Of a stretch of DNA of 10,029 nt, positions 1-6,512 are shown piece after piece. Below the pieces are notes generated by a model, which was given only the letters and a program-made list of their open reading frames with translations, was not told the DNA's origin and did not search any database. Within the stretch, counting starts at the first letter, position 1. The number at the start of each line of letters is the position of its first letter. This DNA is from an uncultured Acidobacteriota bacterium (GTDB lineage: Bacteria > Acidobacteriota > Blastocatellia > Pyrinomonadales > Pyrinomonadaceae): NCBI GenBank assembly GCA_946480545.1, contig CAMLKY010000037.1:1-10029 (forward strand). The letters are read 5' to 3'. A program made the translations under genes and the position numbers.

Positions 1-588
1 TAGCTCTAGTGATCCGCTGATCAGTTGTATCCACGCGTGTCGTCCTTCATCGAGAACATGTTCGACTCGCTCACCCCCGTTGAGGATCGACGCATACAGG
101 CGCACATCCTGGTTGATATGGACCGAACCATCGTCACCACCACGCGACGCGATCAGCCGGAGTCGGCCCTGTTTTTCTTCGGGCTTGAATTCTCTCTGTT
201 CATATCCCGGCTGCAGGTTGGTCTTTTCCGGCAGGATCCAGATCTGCAGCAAGTGTGTGCGGTCCGTCGGCGAGCTGTACTCGCTGTGAAGGACGCCGGT
301 GCCAGCAGTCATTCGCTGGACTTCGTTCGGTCGAATCGTCTCGCCGTTTCCCATCGAGTCGCGGTGCGACACCTCGCCGGAGATAACGTAAGTAATGATC
401 TCCATATCGCGATGCCCGTGCGTCGGGAATCCCTGGTCCGGTTCGATCCTGTCTTCATTGATCACGCGAAGGTTGCGAAAACCCATAAACTGCGGATCGA
501 AGTAATCCGCAAATGAAAATGAAAAATACGTGTCGAGCCAACCGTGATTCGCATGCCCCCGTTCGTTCGATCGTCTGATGTTGATCAT
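1..588 (-). CDS. Pirin family protein (YhhW-like bicupin), 3' end cut by window edge
   Basis: This is a pirin-family bicupin; E. coli YhhW is a metal-dependent quercetin 2,3-dioxygenase, while other pirins are redox or stress-linked nuclear or regulatory proteins. The frame opens at ATG 588-586, seven bases after a perfect AAGGAGG on the minus strand, and runs 196 codons to position 1 without a stop. YhhW is about 230 residues, so roughly 35 residues are missing off the edge. The N-terminal cupin metal ligands are visible: His57 and His59 in FPTHGHRDME, His101 and Glu103 in GVLHSEYSS. These match the YhhW numbering. The N-terminus (MINIRRSNERGHANHGWLDT) is typical of the family. The gene stands alone, with a palindrome overlapping its ribosome binding site. 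The family is near certain; the substrate is unknown. Confidence 0.93.
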   Translation of the reverse strand, partial: MINIRRSNERGHANHGWLDTYFSFSFADYFDPQFMGFRNLRVINEDRIEPDQGFPTHGHRDMEIITYVISGEVSHRDSMGNGETIRPNEVQRMTAGTGVLHSEYSSPTDRTHLLQIWILPEKTNLQPGYEQREFKPEEKQGRLRLIASRGGDDGSVHINQDVRLYASILNGGERVEHVLDEGRHAWIQLISGSLEL

Positions 589-596
589 CTTTCCTC

Positions 597-610
597 CTTG
601 TAACTACAAG
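597..610. promoter_or_regulatory. Palindromic candidate operator overlapping the pirin Shine-Dalgarno
   Basis: CTTGTAACTACAAG is a perfect inverted repeat (6-bp arms, 2-bp centre) whose left arm overlaps the minus-strand AAGGAGG of the pirin gene. Pirins are often controlled by stress or redox repressors, and a TTGTAnnTACAA-type site at this place could block transcription or translation. The regulator is not in the window, so this is an inference from symmetry and position. Confidence 0.35.
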
Positions 611-666
611 AAGTTTAGCTTTATGGCGGTGGGTTGTAATCACTAATTCGGGTGAGTAGGACGTAA

Positions 667-711
667 CGCAGAGAGGGCGGGTGATCCTATCTCTTTCCTG
701 CGATCTCTGCG
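667..711. repeat. Intergenic inverted repeat CGCAGAGA / TCTCTGCG
   Basis: Perfect 8-bp arms (667-674 and 704-711) flank a 29-nt loop just downstream of the O-methyltransferase stop codon. No T-run follows, so it is not a standard intrinsic terminator. The sequence belongs to a degenerate CGCAGAGA-type tract that fills this gap. Confidence 0.4.
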
Positions 712-718
712 CTAAGGA

Positions 719-1354
719 CTAACGCTTACACACAACCATCAATCCGTCCCGGATCGGCAGCAGCACGTTCGATACGCGGTCGTCCGCCAGTACCATCTCA
801 TTGAATTCATGCAACGCCTGCGCGTTTTCATCGTCGCCGGGGTCAAGCACCTTGCCGCTCCAAAGCACGTTATCCGCGATGATGAACCCACCGGGCCGAA
901 GCTTTTCGAACACGAGGTTGTAGTAGTTCGAGTAGTTCGGCTTGTCGGCGTCGATGAAGACTATGTCCAGGCTTTCGGGAAAATACGGAATGATGTTCAG
1001 TGCTTCGCCAAGATGAAACTCGATACGGTCCCTGTATTCGGTGCGCTCGACAAACGATCGCGCGACCTTGTTTGTGTCTTCGTTGACATCGAGCGTGATT
1101 ACTTTGCCGCCGTCGACCAAACCCTCCGCGAGACAGAGCGCCGAATACCCGAGATACGTACCAATCTCCAGCACTACACGCGGCCTGATCATGCGGGACA
1201 GCATCGCAAGAACGCGGCCCTGAAAGAACCCAGACAACATCGACGAGTCTTCGTAGTGTGCATAGCAGTGCTCGCGCAGCTCGGCGAGAACCTCGCTTTC
1301 ACCCGACGTGAAGCGTTCAGCGTATTCCGTTAGATCGCTTTTTATCTCGTTCAT
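719..1354 (-). CDS. SAM-dependent class I O-methyltransferase (CCoAOMT-like)
   Basis: This is a 211-residue cytosolic methyltransferase of the caffeoyl-CoA / catechol O-methyltransferase family (Methyltransf_3). These enzymes move a methyl group from S-adenosylmethionine to a phenolic or similar hydroxyl, usually with Mg2+. The SAM-binding motif is at residues 62-71 (LEIGTYLGYS). The acidic residue closing strand 2 is Asp89. The metal site is Asp135 (in FIDADK), Asp161 and Asn162 (in IIADNVLWSG). The length matches the family's usual 210-230 residues. The start is ATG 1354; upstream there is only weak AACGAACGAG and no clear Shine-Dalgarno. It lies 87 bp downstream of the response-regulator gene on the same strand, with an inverted repeat between them. 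Bacterial members are often generalists, so the substrate cannot be told. Confidence 0.93.
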   Translation of the reverse strand: MNEIKSDLTEYAERFTSGESEVLAELREHCYAHYEDSSMLSGFFQGRVLAMLSRMIRPRVVLEIGTYLGYSALCLAEGLVDGGKVITLDVNEDTNKVARSFVERTEYRDRIEFHLGEALNIIPYFPESLDIVFIDADKPNYSNYYNLVFEKLRPGGFIIADNVLWSGKVLDPGDDENAQALHEFNEMVLADDRVSNVLLPIRDGLMVVCKR

Positions 1355-1373
1355 CTCGTTCGTTCCGTGGTTT

Positions 1374-1426
1374 CTGTGAGTTCGGTGTTTCTTTAGTTTG
1401 CGATATTCGAATCACCGAATTCACAG
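1374..1426. repeat. Intergenic inverted repeat between O-methyltransferase and response regulator
   Basis: Arms CTGTGAGTTCGGTG (1374-1387) and CACCGAATTCACAG (1413-1426) pair over 14 bp with one G/T mismatch around a 25-nt AT-rich loop. T1373/A1427 extends the stem by one. No T-tract follows on the minus strand. It may be a transcript-processing or attenuation hairpin, or the remnant of a small mobile repeat. Confidence 0.5.
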
Positions 1427-1441
1427 ATATTCTCGCTCGTT

Positions 1442-2065
1442 CTAAAGATCAACTCGGACCAATCCCCGCTTGATCGCGGTCGTCGCCGCGGATGTGCGAT
1501 CGGAGACGCCGATCTTGTCGAAGATATTCTTGACGTGTGTCTTGACTGTGTTCTCACTGACATCGAGTGCGAACGCGATCTCCTTGTTCGACATTCCCCC
1601 GACGATCATGCGGAGCACGTTCTGCTCGGATGGCGTCAGATCTTCCTGTCCGAGGTTCTCATTCAGTATCGCGGCGATCTCATCCGGTATGAACTTGCGA
1701 CCGGCGGCGACGGTGCGAATGGCGTTGACAAGTTCACCAGGCGAAACATCTTTGCAAATGTAACCGGACGCCCCTTTCTTTAAGGCCTTTGAGATCTCGA
1801 CGTCGCCCGCATGCTCGGCCAGCACTATTATCCGTGCCCTGCTATTCGCGATGAAGTAATTGTCGAGATCGTCGATCGCGCACGAATCTGGAAGGCGGAG
1901 TCCCAGGATGGTGACGTCAGGCTGCAGTTGCTTGAAGAGATCAAAGCCGTCGACAGCATTGTCGGCCTCACCGGCGATCTCGATATCATTCTCGCCGTTG
2001 ATAACCGTTTCCACACCGAGACGCGTCAGCGGCTGGTTTTCGATAAGAAGCGTTCGGATCGGCAT
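1442..2065 (-). CDS. NarL/LuxR-type response regulator with degenerate receiver
   Basis: This is a two-domain DNA-binding protein of 207 residues: a receiver-like domain (about 3-120) and a LuxR/GerE helix-turn-helix (about 142-205, with LTPSEQNVLRMI and NKEIAFALDVSENTVKTHV). The HTH looks fully functional. The receiver keeps its fold and the conserved Lys105 (GYICKD) but has lost the phosphorylation residues. The acidic pair is Glu9-Asn10. The phospho-acceptor position is Gly55 (DVTILGLRLPD, where relatives have Asp). The conserved Thr/Ser is Ala83 (IIVLAEHAG). Gly55 is GGA, two changes from either Asp codon, so a single base error does not explain it. No histidine kinase gene is adjacent. 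It probably acts as a phosphorylation-independent transcription factor; its targets are unknown. No clear Shine-Dalgarno precedes ATG 2065. Confidence 0.92.
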   Translation of the reverse strand: MPIRTLLIENQPLTRLGVETVINGENDIEIAGEADNAVDGFDLFKQLQPDVTILGLRLPDSCAIDDLDNYFIANSRARIIVLAEHAGDVEISKALKKGASGYICKDVSPGELVNAIRTVAAGRKFIPDEIAAILNENLGQEDLTPSEQNVLRMIVGGMSNKEIAFALDVSENTVKTHVKNIFDKIGVSDRTSAATTAIKRGLVRVDL

Positions 2066-2091
2066 GGGTGGAACTGCTCAACGGTTTTCCG

Positions 2092-2187
2092 TTCGTGTGG
2101 TTTAGTGTACTTCGTGCATTTCCTGATTTGGTCTATGTTCCGATTCATCTGCTGCCGGATAACCACGCAACACCCGAAACACACGAA
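2092..2187. repeat. Imperfect inverted repeat of CACGAA-rich tracts between truncated alaS and response regulator
   Basis: The left arm 2092-2120 (TTCGTGTGGTTTAGTG...) and the right arm 2161-2187 (AACCACGCAACACCCG...CACACGAA) are imperfect reverse complements of about 27-29 nt around a 40-nt loop. The right arm ends 22 bp before the alaS stop codon. There is no ORF in this 144-bp gap. It looks like a degenerate small repeat element or a foldback structure, and it could mark a recombination point. Confidence 0.45.
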
Positions 2188-2209
2188 AGTAACGAGCCGC
2201 CGTCGCTGA

Positions 2210-3034
2210 TCAGCGTCGCGACAACTCCGCGGTGAACTCGACGATCGGCATCACGATATCGGTATCGTAATTCGTCGGCACTCGCTGCATTACCGCGGTC
2301 ATGCGTTCGAGCCCCATTCCGGTGTCTACGGACGGTGCGGGCAGAGGGGTCAGCTTAAAGGTGCCATCGGCCTCGAGCGTGCGATTGAACTGCATGAAGA
2401 CGAGATTCCAGATCTCAATAGTTGTGTCTCCAGGTCCATTCACCCAGTGTGGAGAATTCTTTGCCGGGTCAAGTGGATCATCGCCCATGTAATGAAAGAT
2501 CTCGGAGCACGGCCCGCACGGACCCGTATCACCCATCTGCCAGAAGTTATCCTTGCGGCCAAAACCTAACACGCGTTCCGGCTTTGCCCCGACCTTTATC
2601 CAAAGGTCACGTGCTTCTTCGTCCATCGAGACTTCCGCGTCGCCTTCGAAATATGTGAACCAGAGACGATCGGGATCGAGCTTGAATTCGTTGACGAGAA
2701 GGTCCCACGCGAACCGGATCGCGTCGTCCTTGAAATAATCCCCGAACGAGAAATTACCGAGCATCTCGAAAAAGGTATGATGTCGCGCCGTCTTTCCAAC
2801 CTCATCGAGGTCGTTGTGTTTGCCGCCGGCACGCAGGCATTTCTGCGACGTCACCGCACGCTTATAGTCGCGTTTTTCGTTTCCGAGAAATACATCCTTG
2901 AACTGGTTCATGCCCGCGTTGGTGAAAAGCAGCGTCGGGTCGTTTGCCGGCAGCAACGGCGCGGAGTGGACGATCTTATGCCCGTTTCGCTCGAAATACT
3001 CGAGAAACTTTTGTCTGATCTCGTTACCTGTCAT
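2210..3034 (-). CDS. alaS: Alanyl-tRNA synthetase catalytic core, C-terminally truncated (stand-alone)
   Basis: The 274 residues match the N-terminal aminoacylation domain of bacterial AlaRS, which activates Ala with ATP and charges tRNA-Ala in the cytosol. Class II signatures are intact: RAGGKHND (69-75), motif 2 [18 protein letters not shown] (84-101), [12 protein letters not shown] (168-179), [14 protein letters not shown] (205-218) and motif 3 DTGMGLERM (237-245). The protein ends with ...[13 protein letters not shown] and a TGA, where a full AlaRS of about 870-880 residues goes on into the tRNA-recognition, editing and C-Ala domains. None of those follows in any frame that I could identify; a response-regulator gene lies next. 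The start is ATG 3034 ([10 protein letters not shown]); ATG 3220 would add 62 residues unlike AlaRS and enter recX. It follows recX, as in the known recA-recX-alaS order. It is either a split or secondary enzyme or a decayed copy; the clean catalytic motifs argue against old decay. Confidence 0.85.
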   Translation of the reverse strand: MTGNEIRQKFLEYFERNGHKIVHSAPLLPANDPTLLFTNAGMNQFKDVFLGNEKRDYKRAVTSQKCLRAGGKHNDLDEVGKTARHHTFFEMLGNFSFGDYFKDDAIRFAWDLLVNEFKLDPDRLWFTYFEGDAEVSMDEEARDLWIKVGAKPERVLGFGRKDNFWQMGDTGPCGPCSEIFHYMGDDPLDPAKNSPHWVNGPGDTTIEIWNLVFMQFNRTLEADGTFKLTPLPAPSVDTGMGLERMTAVMQRVPTNYDTDIVMPIVEFTAELSRR

Positions 3035-3044
3035 TACGAGAAAA

Positions 3045-3050
3045 ATTGTA
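3045..3050 (-). promoter_or_regulatory. Candidate -10 box of a near-leaderless alaS promoter
   Basis: TACAAT on the minus strand lies 10 nt before ATG 3034, which would put the transcript start about 4 nt before the codon. No Shine-Dalgarno is present and no good -35 is seen 17 bp upstream. Support is the hexamer and its repeated position before other genes here. Confidence 0.35.
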
Positions 3051-3160
3051 GCACAGCGAATTTTAAGGCGATTCGTTGAGCTCGTGTCTCTGCAGGGTCG
3101 CTGCGCTAAGAATCTCACGCAAGGCTCGACGGAGCTTGCAAAGCGGCGGCGGCACACGAA

Positions 3161-3184
3161 CAGCTCGGCCGCATGTTCGAGCTG
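3161..3184 (-). other. Small hairpin downstream of recX
   Basis: CAGCTCG (3161-3167) and CGAGCTG (3178-3184) form a perfect 7-bp stem with a 10-nt loop, 10 bp after the recX stop codon. No T-run follows on the minus strand. It could be a weak or Rho-assisted 3' end for recX, or chance. The rest of the 160-bp recX-alaS gap shows nothing else I recognise. Confidence 0.25.
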
Positions 3185-3194
3185 GGAGCAACAG

Positions 3195-3731
3195 TCAATC
3201 GACGTCGCTTGGGAGCTCATTCATCTTTTGCCGGATCAGATCATAGTCAAAGCCTTGTCTCAACAGGTGATCGTAGAACTTCTTTTTGTAGTCGCGTGTC
3301 TCGGGCCGCCCCTTGAGCCGCAGCCGTTTTTCGATCGCCGCATCGATCAGGTCAGTTTCGGGGATCTTCTCGAACGCCTCCTGTATCGCTTCGTCAACGG
3401 TCGTACGATCAAGCTTCTTTCGCGACATCGTTTGCTGGAGCCGGCGTTTGCCTTGCGGCTTTTGCCGGAGCTTGGATAGGGCGACATCGCGTGCAAACTG
3501 CGCGTCATCCAGATATCCATACTCCTTGAGTTTCCCGATCACGGCATCGACGATCTCGAGGTTCGTCCATTCTTTCTCGAGCAATCGATCTCGAAGCTCA
3601 GCGATCGAGCGGGGCTTTGCCGCCAGCAACCTAACGGCGCGATTCATCGTGCGCTCGCGCGCCTTTACCGCATCCTTGATCACCCGTTCGTCCGGCGGAA
3701 CTATCGGTCTTTGTCGCTTTGTCCGAAACAT
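3195..3731 (-). CDS. recX: Regulatory protein RecX
   Basis: RecX binds RecA filaments and modulates recombinase and SOS coprotease activity in the cytosol. The 178 residues consist of three-helix repeats. The family signature opens with [20 protein letters not shown] (about 31-50), followed by [17 protein letters not shown] (about 67-83) and [17 protein letters not shown] (about 92-108). RecX proteins are commonly 150-200 residues, so the length fits. I chose ATG 3731 ([11 protein letters not shown]) over ATG 3806: the extra 25 hydrophobic residues do not fit RecX, and the longer frame would overlap the divergent esterase start. TATACT lies 8 nt upstream of ATG 3731 and there is no Shine-Dalgarno, so the message may be leaderless. 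recA is not in the window. It is followed after 160 bp by the alaS core. Confidence 0.9.
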   Translation of the reverse strand: MFRTKRQRPIVPPDERVIKDAVKARERTMNRAVRLLAAKPRSIAELRDRLLEKEWTNLEIVDAVIGKLKEYGYLDDAQFARDVALSKLRQKPQGKRRLQQTMSRKKLDRTTVDEAIQEAFEKIPETDLIDAAIEKRLRLKGRPETRDYKKKFYDHLLRQGFDYDLIRQKMNELPSDVD

Positions 3732-3739
3732 TACCCAAA

Positions 3740-3745
3740 AGTATA
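3740..3745 (-). promoter_or_regulatory. Candidate -10 box of a leaderless recX promoter
   Basis: TATACT on the minus strand ends 8 nt before ATG 3731, which places the predicted transcript start 2 nt upstream of the codon. It sits in the 55-bp divergent gap between recX and the esterase. No Shine-Dalgarno is available for recX, which fits leaderless initiation. No LexA-type box was recognised here. Confidence 0.42.
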
Positions 3746-3786
3746 ACCATATCTGAGAAGCTGGAACGGCCGCTCCAAACGCAAGC

Positions 3787-4569
3787 ATGCTAATAAACCA
3801 GATCAACGTTCACGACGATTTCGAATCACGATATCTCGGCAGCAAGCGCAAGGTAATTGTCTACCTGCCGCCCGGCTATAACGAGGCTGTGGATGTGCGT
3901 TGCCCGGTCCTGTATATGCACGACGCGCAGAACCTCTTCGACCCGGCAGAATCGTTTGGCGGCGTCGCATGGTCGGTAGACAAGACCGCCGACCAGTTGA
4001 TCGTTTCAGGGGAGATCTCACCGCTGATCATCGTAGGCGTATACAACGTCGGAGATGCGCGTATCGACGAATACACACCGGTTCGCGCCGAGCGTGGTCG
4101 AATGCGCGGCCGCGGCGGGAAAGCGGACGACTACGGGAAGATGATCATCGAGGAGCTGAAGCCTTTCATCGATCGCGAGTACCGCACGCGTCCGGAACGG
4201 GAATTCACAGGTCTCGGCGGATCTTCGCTCGGCGGGCTTGTGTCGCTATATCTTGCGCTGCGCCGACCCGAGATCTTTAGCAGGGTCGCGGCACTTTCGC
4301 CGTCCGTATGGTGGGCCAACAATCAGATCATTCGCGAGGTCGCACGCATCGGCGAGCGACTTCCGCTTCGTATTTGGCTCGACATCGGAAAGCGCGAAGG
4401 CCCGCAGATCAAACACCAGGTCCGCGCCCTAAAGGAAATACTTCTCGCGAACGGGTGGCGATCCGGTGAGGATTTCGCTTACTTCGAGATCCCGGAAGCA
4501 CGCCACGAAGAATCGGCGTGGGGTGCTCGCTTCGGCGAGGTCCTCAAGTTTCTCTATCCACCACTCTGA
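3787..4569 (+). CDS. Putative esterase, alpha/beta hydrolase fold (esterase D / enterochelin-esterase-like)
   Basis: This 260-residue hydrolase belongs to the esterase family that includes enterochelin esterase-like, S-formylglutathione hydrolase and YbbA-like enzymes (PF00756). The fold starts at RKVIVYLPPGYN (21-32) and PVLYMHDAQNLFD (40-52). The nucleophile elbow is GGSSLGG (144-150), with Ser147. Likely triad partners are Asp199 (IWLDIG) and His240 (EARHEESAW). There is no signal peptide or membrane segment, so it is probably cytosolic. The start ATG 3787 (MLINQINVHDDF) has no convincing Shine-Dalgarno. It is divergent from recX and 33 bp before truB, with which it may be partly co-transcribed. 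Closeness to a siderophore esterase is only family-level; no siderophore genes are present, so the substrate is unknown. Confidence 0.87.
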   Translation: MLINQINVHDDFESRYLGSKRKVIVYLPPGYNEAVDVRCPVLYMHDAQNLFDPAESFGGVAWSVDKTADQLIVSGEISPLIIVGVYNVGDARIDEYTPVRAERGRMRGRGGKADDYGKMIIEELKPFIDREYRTRPEREFTGLGGSSLGGLVSLYLALRRPEIFSRVAALSPSVWWANNQIIREVARIGERLPLRIWLDIGKREGPQIKHQVRALKEILLANGWRSGEDFAYFEIPEARHEESAWGARFGEVLKFLYPPL

Positions 4570-4586
4570 CAACCGACGCTTCAAGG

Positions 4587-4592
4587 TAAAAT
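4587..4592 (+). promoter_or_regulatory. Candidate -10 box upstream of truB
   Basis: TAAAAT lies 10 nt before ATG 4603, with CTGACA at 4566-4571 as a possible -35 at a short 15-bp spacing, overlapping the esterase stop codon. The predicted start point is about 4 nt before the codon, again near-leaderless. A TTG at 4600 is in frame but ATG 4603 is preferred. Confidence 0.38.
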
Positions 4593-4602
4593 ACATTCAT
4601 TG

Positions 4603-5496
4603 ATGGACGGAATACTTGTGATCGACAAGCCGCCCGGGCTGACATCGCACGATGTCGTTGTTCGGGCGCGGCGGATACTCGGCACGCGACGCGTGGGGCA
4701 TACCGGCACACTCGATCCTTTCGCAACCGGCGTCCTGGTTCTGGTTGTAGGCAAAGCGACGCGTCTTGCGCAGTTCCTGGACAAGGACGAGAAGGAATAC
4801 GAAGCGGTAATAGCCTTCGGGACCGAGACGGATACAGGTGACAGGACCGGTACCGCGAAACTCGATCGAGGAATGTCTACCGAAGAGGCTGGTACGAAAT
4901 TGGCCGGCGTTGATCTCGACAGTGCACTTGCAAAGTTTCGTGGAGAGATCATGCAGACGCCTCCGATGTACTCTGCAAAAAAGATCGAGGGTAAAAAGCT
5001 CTACGATCTCGCCCGCCGCGGTATCGAACTTGATCGCCGCGCGGTTCCCGTGACCATCCACAGCCTCGACCGGTTACCGGGCGAAGCCGGCGATCCTGCG
5101 TTTGTTGCACGAATCAGGGTTGTTTGCTCGGCCGGCACCTACATCAGAACCCTTGCCGAGGACATCGGGCGTGAGATCGGAATAGGTGCACATCTCACCG
5201 AGCTCCGACGGACGCGGGCCGGCAGTTTTAGTTTGAACGACGTTGCGATACTCGACGATGCAAACATCAAACCTTCCCTGCGTCCGATCGAGTCGGCCGT
5301 GGGGAATCTACCTTCTGTGACACTTAACGCTGACCGCGTTTCAAAAACTAAGAGTGGTCTCTCGGCCCGAATCTCCGAAACGGAATTTACCGACGGCGGG
5401 GCGGTGAAGATTCTCGACGACGAGGGGAATCTTATTGCCATCGGGTTCTACAACGCAGCAGATAAACACATCAAGCCCAAGATCGTTTTGGTATAA
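4603..5496 (+). CDS. truB: tRNA pseudouridine(55) synthase TruB
   Basis: TruB converts U55 in the T-loop of nearly all tRNAs to pseudouridine. From ATG 4603 the protein has 297 residues, normal for bacterial TruB. It opens with the family start DGILVIDKPPGLTSHDVV (2-19). The catalytic motif GHTGTLDPFATGVL (32-45) carries the nucleophile Asp38, equivalent to Asp48 of E. coli. Other family blocks follow: the KEYEAVIAFGTETDTGD block, then MQTPPMYSAKKIEGKKLYDLAR, then CSAGTYIRTLAEDIG. The C-terminal end (about 235-297) looks like the small PUA-like RNA-binding extension. Its usual partners (rbfA, ribF, rpsO) are not next to it. Instead the anchored hydrolase starts 14 bp downstream and its promoter overlaps the truB stop codon. 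Confidence 0.97.
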   Translation: MDGILVIDKPPGLTSHDVVVRARRILGTRRVGHTGTLDPFATGVLVLVVGKATRLAQFLDKDEKEYEAVIAFGTETDTGDRTGTAKLDRGMSTEEAGTKLAGVDLDSALAKFRGEIMQTPPMYSAKKIEGKKLYDLARRGIELDRRAVPVTIHSLDRLPGEAGDPAFVARIRVVCSAGTYIRTLAEDIGREIGIGAHLTELRRTRAGSFSLNDVAILDDANIKPSLRPIESAVGNLPSVTLNADRVSKTKSGLSARISETEFTDGGAVKILDDEGNLIAIGFYNAADKHIKPKIVLV

Positions 5497-5499
5497 AAT
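5489..5499 (+). promoter_or_regulatory. Candidate extended -10 promoter overlapping the truB stop codon
   Basis: TGGTATAAAAT spans the truB stop: TATAAA is preceded by a TGn extension, and TAAAAT overlaps it. ATG 5511 of the downstream hydrolase is 11-13 nt further on, leaving a predicted 5-7 nt leader. No Shine-Dalgarno lies between. Confidence 0.4.
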
Positions 5500-5510
5500 C
5501 ATCTCTGCGT

Positions 5511-6512
5511 ATGAGGGTCCGGAATATTGCATTGATGTTTGCAGGCGCGGTTGGGGCGGCGGTCGCCGTAAAAATGCTGACGCGGGCGCGTGGCGTTGAG
5601 TGGAATGACGTCGTCGCACTCGTACCGCATGCCGATCGGTCACAGTTCGTCCAGATCGATGGAGCGCGTGTTCATTATCAGGAGTTCGGTGACACGTCGA
5701 ACCCGAGCGTTGTACTGATACATGGATACACGGCGTCGGTCTTTGTCTGGAAGACGGTTGCCCCAATGCTTGCTCACGCCGGCTTTCATGTTCTCGCCAT
5801 CGACCTCCTCGGTTTCGGTTACTCCGAAAAACCTTCGTGGTTCGACTATTCGATCGGCTCACAAGCACGTGTCGTCTCTCGATTCATGGACCGCCTCGGC
5901 ATCGGGCGTGCGACGATCGTCGGAAGCTCGTACGGGGGCGCCGTTGCGGCAACGCTTGCTCTGGACTATGCGGAGCGCGTCGAGAAACTGGTTCTCGTAG
6001 ACACCGTTTGCAACGACAATCTGAAGAATCATCCGATACTGAAGCTCGCGGCGATCCCCGGCGTAGGCGAGGCCATCACCCCGTTCCTTGTCGACTCAAG
6101 AGCATTTCAGCGCTATCGAATGCGTGGAACGCTTGCCCCTGCAAATCACGAGCTGATCACGGATGAACGAGTAGAAGGCATACTTCGCCCGCTTACCGCG
6201 GCGGATGCCCATCGTTCGCTGCTCGCAACATCGCGCGCGTGGGCGGCCTCCCGAATCGAAGAGGATGCACATCTGATCAACCAGCCGACGCTTATCATCT
6301 GGGGCGAGGACGACAAGGTCATTCCGCTCGAAGACGGCCGGGGGCTTCATGAGTCGATCCTCCACTCTCGCCTAGTGGTCCTGCGCGATTGCGGGCATGT
6401 ACCGCAGGAAGAACGGAGCGACGTCTTCACTGAGATCGTTGTTGAATTCTGCCGGGATCCGAAAGGTCGGCTTCAACCCCGGGACCGCGGTCCGGCGCGG
6501 ATCGAATCGTGA
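5511..6512 (+). CDS. Membrane-anchored alpha/beta hydrolase
   Basis: This is a 333-residue alpha/beta hydrolase (Abhydrolase_1). Residues 5-23 (NIALMFAGAVGAAVAVKML) form one hydrophobic segment, probably an uncleaved N-terminal anchor placing the catalytic domain outside the cytoplasmic membrane. Catalytic features are the oxyanion-hole motif HGYTAS (71-76), DLLGFGYS (98-105), nucleophile elbow GSSYGG with Ser140, acid Asp268 (WGEDDKVIP; Asp267 is the alternative) and His296 (CGHVPQEE). A cap domain spans about 165-245. The fold resembles haloalkane dehalogenases, epoxide hydrolases and C-C bond hydrolases, but no residue settles the substrate. It starts 14 bp after truB, and its stop overlaps the GTG start of the aminotransferase, so the two are likely translationally coupled. 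Confidence 0.88.
   Translation: MRVRNIALMFAGAVGAAVAVKMLTRARGVEWNDVVALVPHADRSQFVQIDGARVHYQEFGDTSNPSVVLIHGYTASVFVWKTVAPMLAHAGFHVLAIDLLGFGYSEKPSWFDYSIGSQARVVSRFMDRLGIGRATIVGSSYGGAVAATLALDYAERVEKLVLVDTVCNDNLKNHPILKLAAIPGVGEAITPFLVDSRAFQRYRMRGTLAPANHELITDERVEGILRPLTAADAHRSLLATSRAWAASRIEEDAHLINQPTLIIWGEDDKVIPLEDGRGLHESILHSRLVVLRDCGHVPQEERSDVFTEIVVEFCRDPKGRLQPRDRGPARIES

Noticed and set aside
25..516. 163-aa plus-strand open frame
   Set aside because: It is antisense to the pirin gene, whose metal ligands and Shine-Dalgarno are clear. The frame has no family likeness and no ribosome binding site.
809..1333. 174-aa plus-strand open frame
   Set aside because: Antisense shadow of the O-methyltransferase, which has complete SAM and metal motifs; the GC-rich opposite strand simply lacks stops.
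1811..2209. 132-aa plus-strand open frame over the response-regulator start and the intergenic repeat
   Set aside because: Mostly antisense to the receiver domain, no recognisable protein content and no ribosome binding site.
2150..2212. Frame-shifted continuation of AlaS ([10 protein letters not shown] resembling FLIADGVLPS)
   Set aside because: The likeness covers only a few residues, would need about 25 residues deleted as well as a frameshift, and does not continue. Treated as chance.
3035..3220. 62-residue N-terminal extension of AlaS from ATG 3220
   Set aside because: The extension is Cys/Arg-rich, unlike AlaRS, overlaps recX, and family homology begins exactly at [10 protein letters not shown] (ATG 3034).
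2898..3479. 193-aa plus-strand open frame over the alaS start and recX end
   Set aside because: Antisense to two recognised genes and bridging their gap; the protein is of low quality and unlike any family.
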